This document shows, one piece after another, positions 17,367 through 24,898 of a stretch of DNA of 64,000 nt (within the stretch, counting starts at the first letter, position 1; each line of letters opens with the position of its first letter). Source of the DNA: Aminobacter niigataensis (lineage in GTDB: Bacteria; Pseudomonadota; Alphaproteobacteria; Rhizobiales; Rhizobiaceae); NCBI RefSeq assembly GCF_014200015.1, contig NZ_JACHOT010000002.1:310001-374000 (forward strand), in the 5' to 3' direction. Position numbers and translations under genes: made by a program. The notes beneath the pieces are model-generated. The model worked only from the letters and a program-made list of their open reading frames with translations, was not told the DNA's origin and made no database searches.

Positions 17367-18164
17367 ATGACGCGAACCGCAATCTTTGCCCCTTTCGAGA
17401 TCATCGAAGGCGACCGCAGCAGGGGCATCGTGCTTCTGTGCGACCATGCCAGGCGCGACCTGCCGCAGGAATATGGCGATCTCGGCCTGCCGCCCGAGGA
17501 GTTCGAGCGCCACATCGCCTACGACATCGGCGCCGAACAGGTGACCCGCAAGCTTGCCGCGATCATGGGCGCGCCGACGGTCCTCGCCAACTTTTCGCGC
17601 CTGCTGATCGACCCCAACCGCGGCGAGGACGACCCGACGCTGATCCGCCAACTCTATGACGGCTCGGTCATCCCGGGCAATTATCCGATGTCTGAGGAGG
17701 AGCGCGCGCGCCGCCTCGACAATTTCTACCGCCCCTATCACGACGCGGTCGGCGCCATGGTCGCCTCGGTTCACAAGCAGACCGGCACCGCGCCCTTCAT
17801 CTTGTCGGTGCATTCCTTCACGCCCGTCATGCAGGGGCGCGCCAGGCCTTGGCACGCCGGCGTGTTGTGGGACATGGACCACCGCGCCGCCTGGCCGCTG
17901 ATCGAGATGCTGGCCGAGGACAAGGCGCTGGTGGTCGGCGACAACGAGCCCTATGACGGGGCGCTGCGCGGCGACACCATGTTCCGCCACGCCATCGTCA
18001 ACGGCTTTGCCCATGCGCTGATCGAGATCCGGCAGGACCTGATCGGCGATGAGGCCGGAACGACGGATTGGGCCAGGCGGCTGGCGCCGATCATTGACGC
18101 CATCAACCGCCGCCCCGATATACATGAAGTCAGACAATTCGGCTCGCGTACCGGGCCGCTGTGA
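17367..18164 (+). CDS. N-formylglutamate amidohydrolase-family protein
   Basis: 265 residues from the ATG at 17367 (a GTG at 17343 is possible). The FGase fold motifs are VLLCDHARRDLP, IAYDIGAEQVTRKLA, LANFSRLLIDPNRGEDDPTL, ILSVHSFTP and HAGVLWDMDHRAA, including the conserved His residues of the M14-related zinc site. The family hydrolyses N-formylglutamate in histidine degradation, but many members are uncharacterised and there is no hut gene nearby. It runs directly into the DUF1244 gene. Confidence 0.85.
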   Translation: MTRTAIFAPFEIIEGDRSRGIVLLCDHARRDLPQEYGDLGLPPEEFERHIAYDIGAEQVTRKLAAIMGAPTVLANFSRLLIDPNRGEDDPTLIRQLYDGSVIPGNYPMSEEERARRLDNFYRPYHDAVGAMVASVHKQTGTAPFILSVHSFTPVMQGRARPWHAGVLWDMDHRAAWPLIEMLAEDKALVVGDNEPYDGALRGDTMFRHAIVNGFAHALIEIRQDLIGDEAGTTDWARRLAPIIDAINRRPDIHEVRQFGSRTGPL

Positions 18165-18175
18165 TGGAGGACCAG

Positions 18176-18484
18176 ATGGCCGAACTCAGCGAAGCGCAGC
18201 AGCGCGAATTCGAGGCCGCAGCCTTCCGCCGGTTGCTCCAGCACCTGAGCGAGCGTTCCGACGTGCAGAACATCGACATGATGAATCTCGCCGGATTCTG
18301 CCGCAATTGCCTGTCCAACTGGTATCGCGACGCGGCCGCCGAGGCCGGCGTCGAGCTGTCCAAGGACGCCTCGCGCGAGATCGTCTACGGCATGCCTTAT
18401 GCCGAATGGCAGGCCAAGCACCAGCGCGAGGCCACCGACGCGCAGAAGGCCGCCTTCGAGGCCAGCCGCCCGCGCGATCACTGA
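18176..18484 (+). CDS. DUF1244 family protein
   Basis: 102 residues, with the start at 18176 chosen because GGAGG lies five nt upstream. It contains FRRLLQHLSERSDVQNIDMM, then NLAGFCRNCLSNWYRDAA and YGMPYAEWQAKHQREAT, the DUF1244 fingerprint (CRNC, MPYxEWK/Q). Helical, probably metal-binding through the two Cys. It overlaps or abuts the amidohydrolase gene and is probably cotranscribed. Confidence 0.9.
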   Translation: MAELSEAQQREFEAAAFRRLLQHLSERSDVQNIDMMNLAGFCRNCLSNWYRDAAAEAGVELSKDASREIVYGMPYAEWQAKHQREATDAQKAAFEASRPRDH

Positions 18485-18622
18485 CCGATATTTCCGCAGG
18501 GTCGTGTCAGCTGCGTTCCCGCGTACCCTTGACCCTCCCCTCATCATCAGGCATCGAAACCGCCGAAATTCCCTTGGCGCGCCGAGTCGCGCTTTTCCCA
18601 GTCACAATTTGCGGAGTGCCCC

Positions 18623-18775
18623 ATGGCCGACGAAATCACCGATACCAGCCAGACCGTTGCCGCCGGCCAGTTGCGCGCCTTCATCGAGCGCATCGAGCGG
18701 CTTGAGGAAGAAAAGAAGACGATCTCCGACGACATCAAGGACGTCTATGCCGAGGCCAAGGGCACCGGCTTCTAA
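18623..18775 (+). pseudogene. gapR: gapR (DUF2312) 5' fragment, broken after codon 50
   Basis: Reads [20 protein letters not shown], then [17 protein letters not shown] and [13 protein letters not shown] before a TAA at 18773. GapR proteins (DUF2312, a nucleoid-associated protein that binds overtwisted DNA) are about 85-90 residues. The conserved second half (KAxRxxVRLRKxDxxER...ILxLYxxALGM) is missing. Codon use is the GC-rich host type. The break falls at GGCACCGGCTTC, and sequence composition changes immediately to its right. A full-length paralogue with other codon choices starts 103 nt later. The likely cause is insertion of a mobile island into the host gapR. Confidence 0.85.
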
Positions 18776-18877
18776 TCCCCCCTAAGTGATGTAGTCAAGA
18801 AACAAGATCAATAACTTAGGTAGGCTACACTTCGTCCGTTTAGACGACAGCCACCTTCAGAGTCCAGGATCAGAGAT
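18776..18877. mobile_element. Probable left junction of the gapR-targeting island
   Basis: This 102-nt AT-rich stretch separates the broken and intact gapR genes. It contains an inverted pair CCTAAGT (18781-18787) and ACTTAGG (18824-18830), possibly a recombinase-binding site or operator. It should also hold the promoter for the island gapR copy. No direct repeat of the GGCACCGGCTTC break point was found further right in the window, so attR is unlocated. Confidence 0.5.
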
Positions 18878-19138
18878 ATGGCCGACGAGATTAGCGAAAC
18901 CAGCCAAACTGTTGCTGCGGGACAGCTTCGCGCATTCATCGAACGCATCGAGCGTCTCGAAGAGGAGAAGAAGACAATCGCCGACGATATCAAGGACGTG
19001 TACGCGGAGTTGAAGGGTACGGGATTCGAACCTAAGGCGGTCCGGCAGTTGGTCAGACTCAGGAAGCAGGATCAGGCCGAACGCGAAGAGGCGGAAGCAA
19101 TCCTCGATTTGTACAAGGCTGCTCTCGGCATGGTCTGA
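18878..19138 (+). CDS. gapR: GapR-family nucleoid-associated protein, complete island copy
   Basis: 86 residues: [20 protein letters not shown], then the coiled [20 protein letters not shown] and [20 protein letters not shown], ending [12 protein letters not shown]. This is full family length. GapR binds overtwisted, AT-rich DNA ahead of replication and transcription and helps topoisomerases; it is important for growth in Caulobacter. At protein level it is almost the same as the broken copy, but synonymous codons differ throughout (for example AAAACT-type against GACCGTT-type choices), so it is not a recent local duplication. A strong terminator follows at 19189. Confidence 0.92.
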   Translation: MADEISETSQTVAAGQLRAFIERIERLEEEKKTIADDIKDVYAELKGTGFEPKAVRQLVRLRKQDQAEREEAEAILDLYKAALGMV

Positions 19139-19188
19139 TTGAATTGCGGAGTGGTTGGGCTCCGCATCTTCATCCTCGTTTCAATGTG

Positions 19189-19214
19189 AACCCGCGGTTG
19201 CCGCGGGTTTTTTC
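19189..19214 (+). terminator. Rho-independent terminator of island gapR
   Basis: Perfect 9-bp stem AACCCGCGG / CCGCGGGTT with a TTG loop, followed by a T-rich run (19189-19214). It sits about 50 nt after the gapR stop and, read in reverse, also after the stop of the leftward regulator at 19241, so it may serve both. Confidence 0.9.
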
Positions 19215-19240
19215 GTTTTCAGAAACATGGAGCCTTGGGC

Positions 19241-19741
19241 CTAGAACCGTAGATCTTGGCGCGACAGGATTTCCAGTGGGATCGTAAGCCCAGGCCCGTA
19301 GTCCGACGTTGGTGGGAGAAAGCGAACTCCCGCCCGCTCTAGCGCCTCACGTACACGGACAAGCGTCGCGGGCGAAACCTTGTCCTGCGCCCGGTCACGA
19401 GTTCTTGCGGTCACTAGCGTGCGCTCTCCGATGCCTGAACGCGCCGCAAGTTCCTCCACGCTCCATCCCAGTGCAGCTGCGGCAACCACCAGCAACCGCA
19501 ATTCCGAAGGTGCCGACTGCAGCCGCATGCCGGGTCCATGCTTTGGGCTGCTCGCGACAAAGACAACACCTTCGCCTTCTAGCGCACGACGGAGTGCTTC
19601 GAGCGTCCTAACAGCCACACGCTCGTTGAGCTCGCTTCGCTTGACTGACGTGGGCGCAATGCCCGCCGCAGAAGCAAGTTCGAGCTGCGACATCGACATC
19701 GCAATCCTAGCGGCGCGGAGTAGCTCTGATGGGACCAACAA
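19241..19741 (-). CDS. Tandem-HTH (XRE-like) transcriptional regulator
   Basis: 166 residues with two similar halves. The first is an XRE HTH (LLRAARIAMSMSQLELASAA, then GIAPTSVKRSELNE) followed by ALEGEGVVFV..HGPGMRL. The second (ELRLLVVAAAALGWSVEELA, then ARSGIGERTLVTARTRDRA) ends in ALERAGVRFL..YGPGLTIPL. The EGVxF..GPGxxL tail after each HTH is common in short rhizobial and phage XRE repressors. It is encoded opposite the ATPase operon at 19913 and is the obvious candidate regulator of it and perhaps of the island. Confidence 0.75.
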   Translation of the reverse strand: MLVPSELLRAARIAMSMSQLELASAAGIAPTSVKRSELNERVAVRTLEALRRALEGEGVVFVASSPKHGPGMRLQSAPSELRLLVVAAAALGWSVEELAARSGIGERTLVTARTRDRAQDKVSPATLVRVREALERAGVRFLPPTSDYGPGLTIPLEILSRQDLRF

Positions 19742-19912
19742 GGACGGAATCCTTTAGACCCCGGCTGCTTGTAACATTGAGGCTTGCAACTCAACGACGT
19801 TGCCAAATATGGCGCCTTCAGATTCATTTACTGAAACTATAGACGCTTAGTTCGATTGCCTGTTAGAAATCCGCGCGTGAATCCTTGCGGCCTGATTCGT
19901 GTAGTTCTCGAA

Positions 19913-21475
19913 ATGGTCCTGATGTTTGTGAGGCAGGGCGTGAGTACCAAAGCGTCGGAACAGGACCGCCATTTCGACCGTAGGCAAAAAGCTGCAAAGG
20001 CGGGACTTCACCTCCCTACCGAGCAGGAGCTGCTTCACGGAATGGCCTTCTACCGCGACGACATGATCGAGGACATTCGCGAGTATGCGTCGCGCCTTTC
20101 CCGACGTGTACAGCGCAGACGGCCCGAAGGGTTTGGGTTCTTGTCGGAAACCCTGGACGAGCTCGTTGTTGATCCTACCTGCGATGCCATTCTTTCGGTC
20201 GAACAGGCGCTTGAGCATGTGATCGACACCAGCGACGCTCTCATCGAAGAGTGCCGCCTGCGGTGCATCATCTATAGGGGCCTGTTCGGGGATGCACGGG
20301 CCGCTGCGTCGGTTGGCGGCGAGCTGGCGCTCTGGGCACAAAGGGCATTGCCAAATGCGCGAGGTATCGAGTTCCTGTGCCGTGCAGCGGCCTGGTCCGC
20401 ATACGCTAGGAACGTCGAGAATTGGCAGAGAGATGGCATCGTTCCCCGCACCAGGAATGATCGACGGCGAAACTCCATTGACGACTACATCAACAAGTTC
20501 ACGAGCAGCCTGAGAAAACTGACTGAGCGAAATGAGGAACCGGAGCAGGTTTCGTCCAAGATTACGAAGGAAAAGAATGACCCTTTTCTCCCGTCGGGTT
20601 CGGCTTCATCCGCGGATGGAATTGTCGTTATCACTGATTTTGGGAACGACTTCACATCTGAGGGCAAGCGGACCGCTAGGGAGTTCGATAAGATTAAGGG
20701 GCGGCCACTCCCGCTACCGGAGACACCGGATCTGACGATAGTCCGGGCTCGACTTGTTGCCGAGTTCCCGTATGCAACCTCGGTTGTCGACACGGTGCTG
20801 ACCGGGCTGGTCGGCAGGCCCCATGTCCACATTCGTCCGACCCTGCTTGTGGGCTCGCCTGGCAGCGGAAAGACGCGGCTCGCCCGCAGGCTGACTGAGG
20901 AGTTGGGCATTCCAACCGAACTTGTCAGCTGCGGTGGATTGAGCGATGCCGCCATCGGGGGAAATCCTCGAAAGTGGAGTACGGGCGAGCCAAGCTTACC
21001 GCTGATGCTCATTCACAAACACGACTGTGCCGGACCAGCCATCATTCTGGACGAACTCGAGAAGGTCGGCTCTGGTCGACACAACGGCCACGTACACGAT
21101 GCATTGGTCGGTCTGCTAGAACGCGAAACTTCATGCCGATGGCATGATCCCTATCTGGAGGCAGCGTGTGATCTGTCAAATGTCTCATGGCTGATGACAG
21201 CTAACTCGGTTGGACCGATCCCCACGGTACTCAAGGACAGATGCTGCGTACTCCAGTTTCCGGAGCCCGGTGCCGAACATCTCTTGGCGCTAGCACCGCG
21301 ACTTCTGGAAGCTATCTACGCCGACGCTGGCAAGGATCTGCGTTGGTCAGTGCCTTTGGACGCTATCGAAGTCGACGCACTGGCCAGCGGCTGGAAGGGC
21401 GGCTCTCTCCGACGGCTCCGACGAATGCTCGAAATGATTGTCGAAGCACGGCATCGCGAAGGGTTCATGCACTGA
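19913..21475 (+). CDS. Lon-like AAA+ ATPase with unknown N-terminal domain
   Basis: About 520 residues. The C-terminal 230 residues form an AAA+ module: Walker A GSPGSGKT (about 313-320), Walker B IILDELEK (D about 380), a sensor region WLMTANSVGPIPTVLKDRC with the arginine-finger-type DRC, and the lid segment SGWKGGSLRRLRRML. The spacing resembles the Lon ATPase, but no protease domain follows. The N-terminal half is helical, with no match. A peptidase-like protein is encoded 58 nt downstream, as if an ATPase-peptidase machine were split over two genes. The start is uncertain: TTG 19856, ATG 19913 or later GTG/ATG codons, none with a clear Shine-Dalgarno. Confidence 0.75.
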   Translation: MVLMFVRQGVSTKASEQDRHFDRRQKAAKAGLHLPTEQELLHGMAFYRDDMIEDIREYASRLSRRVQRRRPEGFGFLSETLDELVVDPTCDAILSVEQALEHVIDTSDALIEECRLRCIIYRGLFGDARAAASVGGELALWAQRALPNARGIEFLCRAAAWSAYARNVENWQRDGIVPRTRNDRRRNSIDDYINKFTSSLRKLTERNEEPEQVSSKITKEKNDPFLPSGSASSADGIVVITDFGNDFTSEGKRTAREFDKIKGRPLPLPETPDLTIVRARLVAEFPYATSVVDTVLTGLVGRPHVHIRPTLLVGSPGSGKTRLARRLTEELGIPTELVSCGGLSDAAIGGNPRKWSTGEPSLPLMLIHKHDCAGPAIILDELEKVGSGRHNGHVHDALVGLLERETSCRWHDPYLEAACDLSNVSWLMTANSVGPIPTVLKDRCCVLQFPEPGAEHLLALAPRLLEAIYADAGKDLRWSVPLDAIEVDALASGWKGGSLRRLRRMLEMIVEARHREGFMH

Positions 21476-21533
21476 GGCCTATCGGCCTCATGCATGTGAA
21501 TGATTCTACGTTCACACGATGAAGAGGGCGACT

Positions 21534-22190
21534 ATGACGGCGTTCATTCCCGAGGTTCCAGTGCCGACCAGTCCTGCGGGGGAGCAACCGATTGGCAGAC
21601 TAGCACGAGACGACATTGACTCCAAAGGAGCCAGAGCTCCAACCATATCGGAAACGCGTAGCGCCATTCGCCAAGCAGCTCACGCGGTGATCAGGCTGTA
21701 TTTGGAAATCGGGAAAATCAGGCAAATCTCCATGGCGCCCCCTGGCGGTAGCATTGTCTGGGAGCACGATGAGCCTCGGGATCACACCGAAGAGTACCTA
21801 CTCGCCATGCTCTCTGTCACGCTGTCCGGGCGTGCCGCTGAAGAAGCAATCATCGGCAACGTGGCCGCTGAAATCGGTGTCCCAGCAAGCGACCTGCGAA
21901 TAGCGACCGAAATGGCGATCCGGTTGGAAACTACAAGCGGGTTCGCGCAAAAATGGCGTTTGCTCCATCGACCTATCAAGGACCCAGCGCTCATTTTCGC
22001 GGTCGACCCGAGTTTCGCCGGGCTCGTCCACAATCGCCTGGAAGCGGCATACGGTGCAGCCAAGACTTTGGTTGCTCGCCAGAGGGGCGCAATCGAAGCT
22101 CTTGCAGGGGCGTTGCTGACCCACAGGACACTAGAGGGAAAACTACTTGAGCAGACCCTCGATAGGGTGCGCGAACGCATCCAAGAATGA
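21534..22190 (+). CDS. M41 (FtsH-like) peptidase-domain protein lacking the HExxH motif
   Basis: 218 residues from the ATG at 21534 (GAGGG just upstream). The layout matches the FtsH/M41 peptidase domain: AIRQAAHAVI occupies the place of AYHEAGHAL, GRAAEEAIIG (about 99-108) is the conserved GRxAEE helix, and SDLRIATEMA (D about 120) is the usual third-ligand segment. The zinc motif HEAGH is replaced by RQAAH (about 46-50), losing the first His and the catalytic Glu. It should therefore be a pseudo-peptidase, possibly a substrate-holding or regulatory partner of the AAA+ ATPase. The stop overlaps the next start by 4 nt. Confidence 0.7.
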   Translation: MTAFIPEVPVPTSPAGEQPIGRLARDDIDSKGARAPTISETRSAIRQAAHAVIRLYLEIGKIRQISMAPPGGSIVWEHDEPRDHTEEYLLAMLSVTLSGRAAEEAIIGNVAAEIGVPASDLRIATEMAIRLETTSGFAQKWRLLHRPIKDPALIFAVDPSFAGLVHNRLEAAYGAAKTLVARQRGAIEALAGALLTHRTLEGKLLEQTLDRVRERIQE

Positions 22191-22960
22191 AGCGATCGAG
22201 AGTGAGGCTCTGGATTCTATCCGACTTACATTTGGAAATCGCCAACTTGCCTGGGCCGCTCCACGTCCCGGCGGCGGATGTCTGTGTGGTCGCCGGCGAC
22301 CTCTGCAACGGCATCGATAGAGGCGTTCAATGGCTTGAGCAGCATATCGCCCCGTGCATGCCTTGCATCTATGTTGGCGGAAACCATGAGTTCTACAGGG
22401 GAGCAATTATCGAAGGCATCGCCGCGGGAAAGGTAGCCGCTTCCCAAACTCGACGCGTTCACTTCCTTCAGAATGAAACGGTGGAGCTTGATGGCGTATG
22501 TTTCGTGGGGGCGACGCTCTGGACCGATTTCCGTCTAGCCGGCCATCAAGCACTAGCAATGTCTCATGCCCAGGAACGAATGAATGACTTTCGCAAGATA
22601 GCATACCGACGTGCCCCTTGGGCACGCTTCCGGCCCGCAGCGGCCGTCGGACTCCACTCGGAAAGCCGAAGATTCATCGAAGACTCGCTCGCGAGCAGAT
22701 CGTCGCCCGTAGTTGTGGTGACACACCATGCCCCCCTTCGACAGTCTTTGCCGAACCCGGATTCCAACGACCTTCTTGGCGCGGCCTATGCTTCAGATAT
22801 GTCGGCAATCCTTGAAATGAAATCGCCTAACCTATGGATCCACGGCCACATCCATCAGAGCTGCGATTACATTCATTCGACCACGCGGGTTGTCTGCAAC
22901 CCACGCGGTTACAACTCTGAAAACAAGCAATTCGACTGGAAACTCGTGATCGATTTGTAA
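22187..22960 (+). CDS. Calcineurin-like metallophosphoesterase
   Basis: 257 residues with the full metallophosphoesterase set: LSDLHLE (D-x-H), VAGDLCNG (GD), VGGNHEFY (GNHE), VVTHHAPL and WIHGHIHQS (GHxH). Both metal sites should be intact. The substrate may be a phosphodiester, cyclic nucleotide, nucleic acid or phosphoprotein; sequence does not decide. It starts inside the stop of the M41-like gene (ATGA at 22187) and ends before a strong terminator, so it is the last gene of a three-gene operon with the AAA+ ATPase. Confidence 0.85.
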   Translation: MKRSRVRLWILSDLHLEIANLPGPLHVPAADVCVVAGDLCNGIDRGVQWLEQHIAPCMPCIYVGGNHEFYRGAIIEGIAAGKVAASQTRRVHFLQNETVELDGVCFVGATLWTDFRLAGHQALAMSHAQERMNDFRKIAYRRAPWARFRPAAAVGLHSESRRFIEDSLASRSSPVVVVTHHAPLRQSLPNPDSNDLLGAAYASDMSAILEMKSPNLWIHGHIHQSCDYIHSTTRVVCNPRGYNSENKQFDWKLVIDL

Positions 22961-23023
22961 TGGAGGCTATCGCATAGGCCTTGGGGGCCTACGGAGATTG
23001 TTTCTGAACCTGTGAATTAAAAG

Positions 23024-23047
23024 GGCCGCCTGAAAGGCGGCCTTTAT
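23024..23047 (+). terminator. Rho-independent terminator of the ATPase operon
   Basis: Perfect 8-bp stem GGCCGCCT / AGGCGGCC with a GAA loop followed by TTTAT, 63 nt after the metallophosphoesterase stop. It separates this operon from the recombinase genes. Confidence 0.88.
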
Positions 23048-23493
23048 GTAGGCAAACGGTGGCAACCGCGGTTCTTGACCTACGGTAGCTACAACGCTCT
23101 TCAGGCACGCTGTCGGAAAAGCCGCTCACAGGCTTACCTGCCATGCTTATGAAGAGCCCGCACCTTCCAATAGATCACGTCCCATACTGGTCCGCGCAGT
23201 GCGCGAGCATTGATCCATAATTTGGACTGATCGAACCAAATTCTGGATCGAAAGGCTCGCGCTGAGCAACTCCGAGCACACACGACGCATCTACAGTATT
23301 CTTTTAGATAAAATTGCATACATGATCAATTGTGCCTTGTTCCAGAGTTAACCGACCTCGTCTAAGCCGACGATTTCTTAAGCATTGCCAGCATATCCAA
23401 CTACAAAGACATTTGTGAATCGCTTGGGGGCGTGAGATCAATTCGCAAAAAACAGAACCGCTGATCGGCGAGCCTCGATATATTGTCTTCGAA
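23048..23493. other. AT-richer leader upstream of the recombinase genes
   Basis: No convincing gene. The last 60 nt stay open in the frame of the recombinase at 23494, without ATG or GTG, and encode a plausible lead-in (GEPRYIVFE), so the true recombinase start could lie slightly upstream on a rare codon. The remainder should contain the promoter for the recombinase operon and possibly recombinase-binding sites. I could not mark them. Confidence 0.4.
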
Positions 23494-24894
23494 TTGCCGA
23501 CATGGATACATTCGGGAGTCTATGCCGGCGTGGCCTTCAGGCGCCCGAAGAGAGTGCTGCTACCGATCCTGTCGGTGCAAGGCGCAGATGACATTGTAGC
23601 CGTCCCCGACGAGAGCCTCAGCTGGTCGAAAAGCCTTATCGAGAAAGACGTTCCAACAACTGAGATTAGACGGCGTCTCAACGCCGTCGGACGGCTCTTC
23701 GAGTTTTCGCAGGCAGTTCTCGGGGAGCGCATCGCTGAGCCCGGGGCTATGGATCTGGTCGTATGGGAATACCTGCGGGCACGTGTGGAGAATCCAAAAG
23801 ACCCTTCGAAACGCGTCTTCCAGCACTGGCAACCAGTTCAATATGAAACAGCCCGCTCAGAGTACCGCGACATTGTTGATTTCGCGAGATATTGCGCAGA
23901 TTACACCGGTCCGACTTCAGTCATTGGGGCAGCTTTCCAATCAACATCCGATATCTGGACCAAGGCGGAGCGCCATCCATCTGAAAGCGACCTTCTAGCA
24001 CATCTCGAGGCGCAACGAGCGCGTTGGCACGCACTGCTGGGAGATGACCGTCCCGCGCCCCCGAGTTCCCTTCGAAGGTTGGCGCTAAGCTCAACTGAGG
24101 ACAAGTCAGCCAATAGCACCTCATTGTCCTCTGAAGAGATCGATTGCATCATCGACCGGGAAAAGAATGTCGTCTTCAGGGCACTTTGGATCCTGCTTGC
24201 GTTCCTCGGGCCTAGGATCAGCGAAGCGCTCAACCTGTGGCGCTGCGATATCCTGGATGGATCGTACGCACCTCAGTTATTCAATGCACAGGTCAAGGGC
24301 CCCTTGATCCTGTTCGCCGACCCCCGACACTCTCTTTCCACGGGTTCATTCGACCGACGGCAATCAGTTCAGACGAGATCGGAACATCTACACGCTCGAT
24401 ATGGCCTAAAGCCGAGGCCTGATGCCGAAGGCAAGAAACAACGGGCCGGCTGGAAGGGAATGAGCGTTTTCAATCCTCATTTCAGGCTGACACACGGAAC
24501 ATGGACTTGCTTGCGACGAGCATCCGAGTTCGCAGACTTGGCGACCGATATCCAGAAGATCTCTGCGGATTGTAGCAATGACGGCCTCCACCCCTACTTT
24601 TTCGTGAACGGCAAGAACGCTGAGTACTTCGGCGAACCTCTCAAGCTGGGCAATGTAGAGAAAGCTTTTGATCGAGCATTGGTGCGCTCTGGTATCGAGC
24701 CGCATTCACCAGGCGCCCACTTGCATGGGCTGCGACACTACTATCGCTGGTACGCAAAACACGAGCTCAAGCTTGATGATGAAACAGTCCAGCTGATGCT
24801 GCGTCAAAGGAGTCTGGACAGCCAACGTGTCTACGGAAAGCGGGCATCCGACCTCAACGACGCGATGTCCACGCTTCAGGGTACCGAGGAGTAA
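23494..24894 (+). CDS. gmtY: Tyrosine recombinase, GmtY-like
   Basis: 466 residues from a TTG. An N-terminal SAM-like region precedes a catalytic domain with Arg in FLGPRISEALNLW (about 230), the HxxR box HGLRHYY (H411, R414) and the nucleophile Tyr447 in SQRVYGKR. The pattern R...HxxR...Y is the tyrosine recombinase signature. It is large for a phage integrase and heads a three-gene set of a second recombinase-like giant and a smaller helper, an arrangement matching the gamma-mobile-trio (GmtY-GmtZ-GmtX). The trio assignment rests on order, sizes and motifs, not on an alignment. It likely catalyses island integration and excision. Confidence 0.72.
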   Translation: MPTWIHSGVYAGVAFRRPKRVLLPILSVQGADDIVAVPDESLSWSKSLIEKDVPTTEIRRRLNAVGRLFEFSQAVLGERIAEPGAMDLVVWEYLRARVENPKDPSKRVFQHWQPVQYETARSEYRDIVDFARYCADYTGPTSVIGAAFQSTSDIWTKAERHPSESDLLAHLEAQRARWHALLGDDRPAPPSSLRRLALSSTEDKSANSTSLSSEEIDCIIDREKNVVFRALWILLAFLGPRISEALNLWRCDILDGSYAPQLFNAQVKGPLILFADPRHSLSTGSFDRRQSVQTRSEHLHARYGLKPRPDAEGKKQRAGWKGMSVFNPHFRLTHGTWTCLRRASEFADLATDIQKISADCSNDGLHPYFFVNGKNAEYFGEPLKLGNVEKAFDRALVRSGIEPHSPGAHLHGLRHYYRWYAKHELKLDDETVQLMLRQRSLDSQRVYGKRASDLNDAMSTLQGTEE

Positions 24895-24898
24895 CGAA

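Noticed and set aside
24827-24898. Upstream extension of the large recombinase gene
   Set aside because: It overlaps the end of the first recombinase gene, and the TTG at 24899 has a well-placed GAGGAG.
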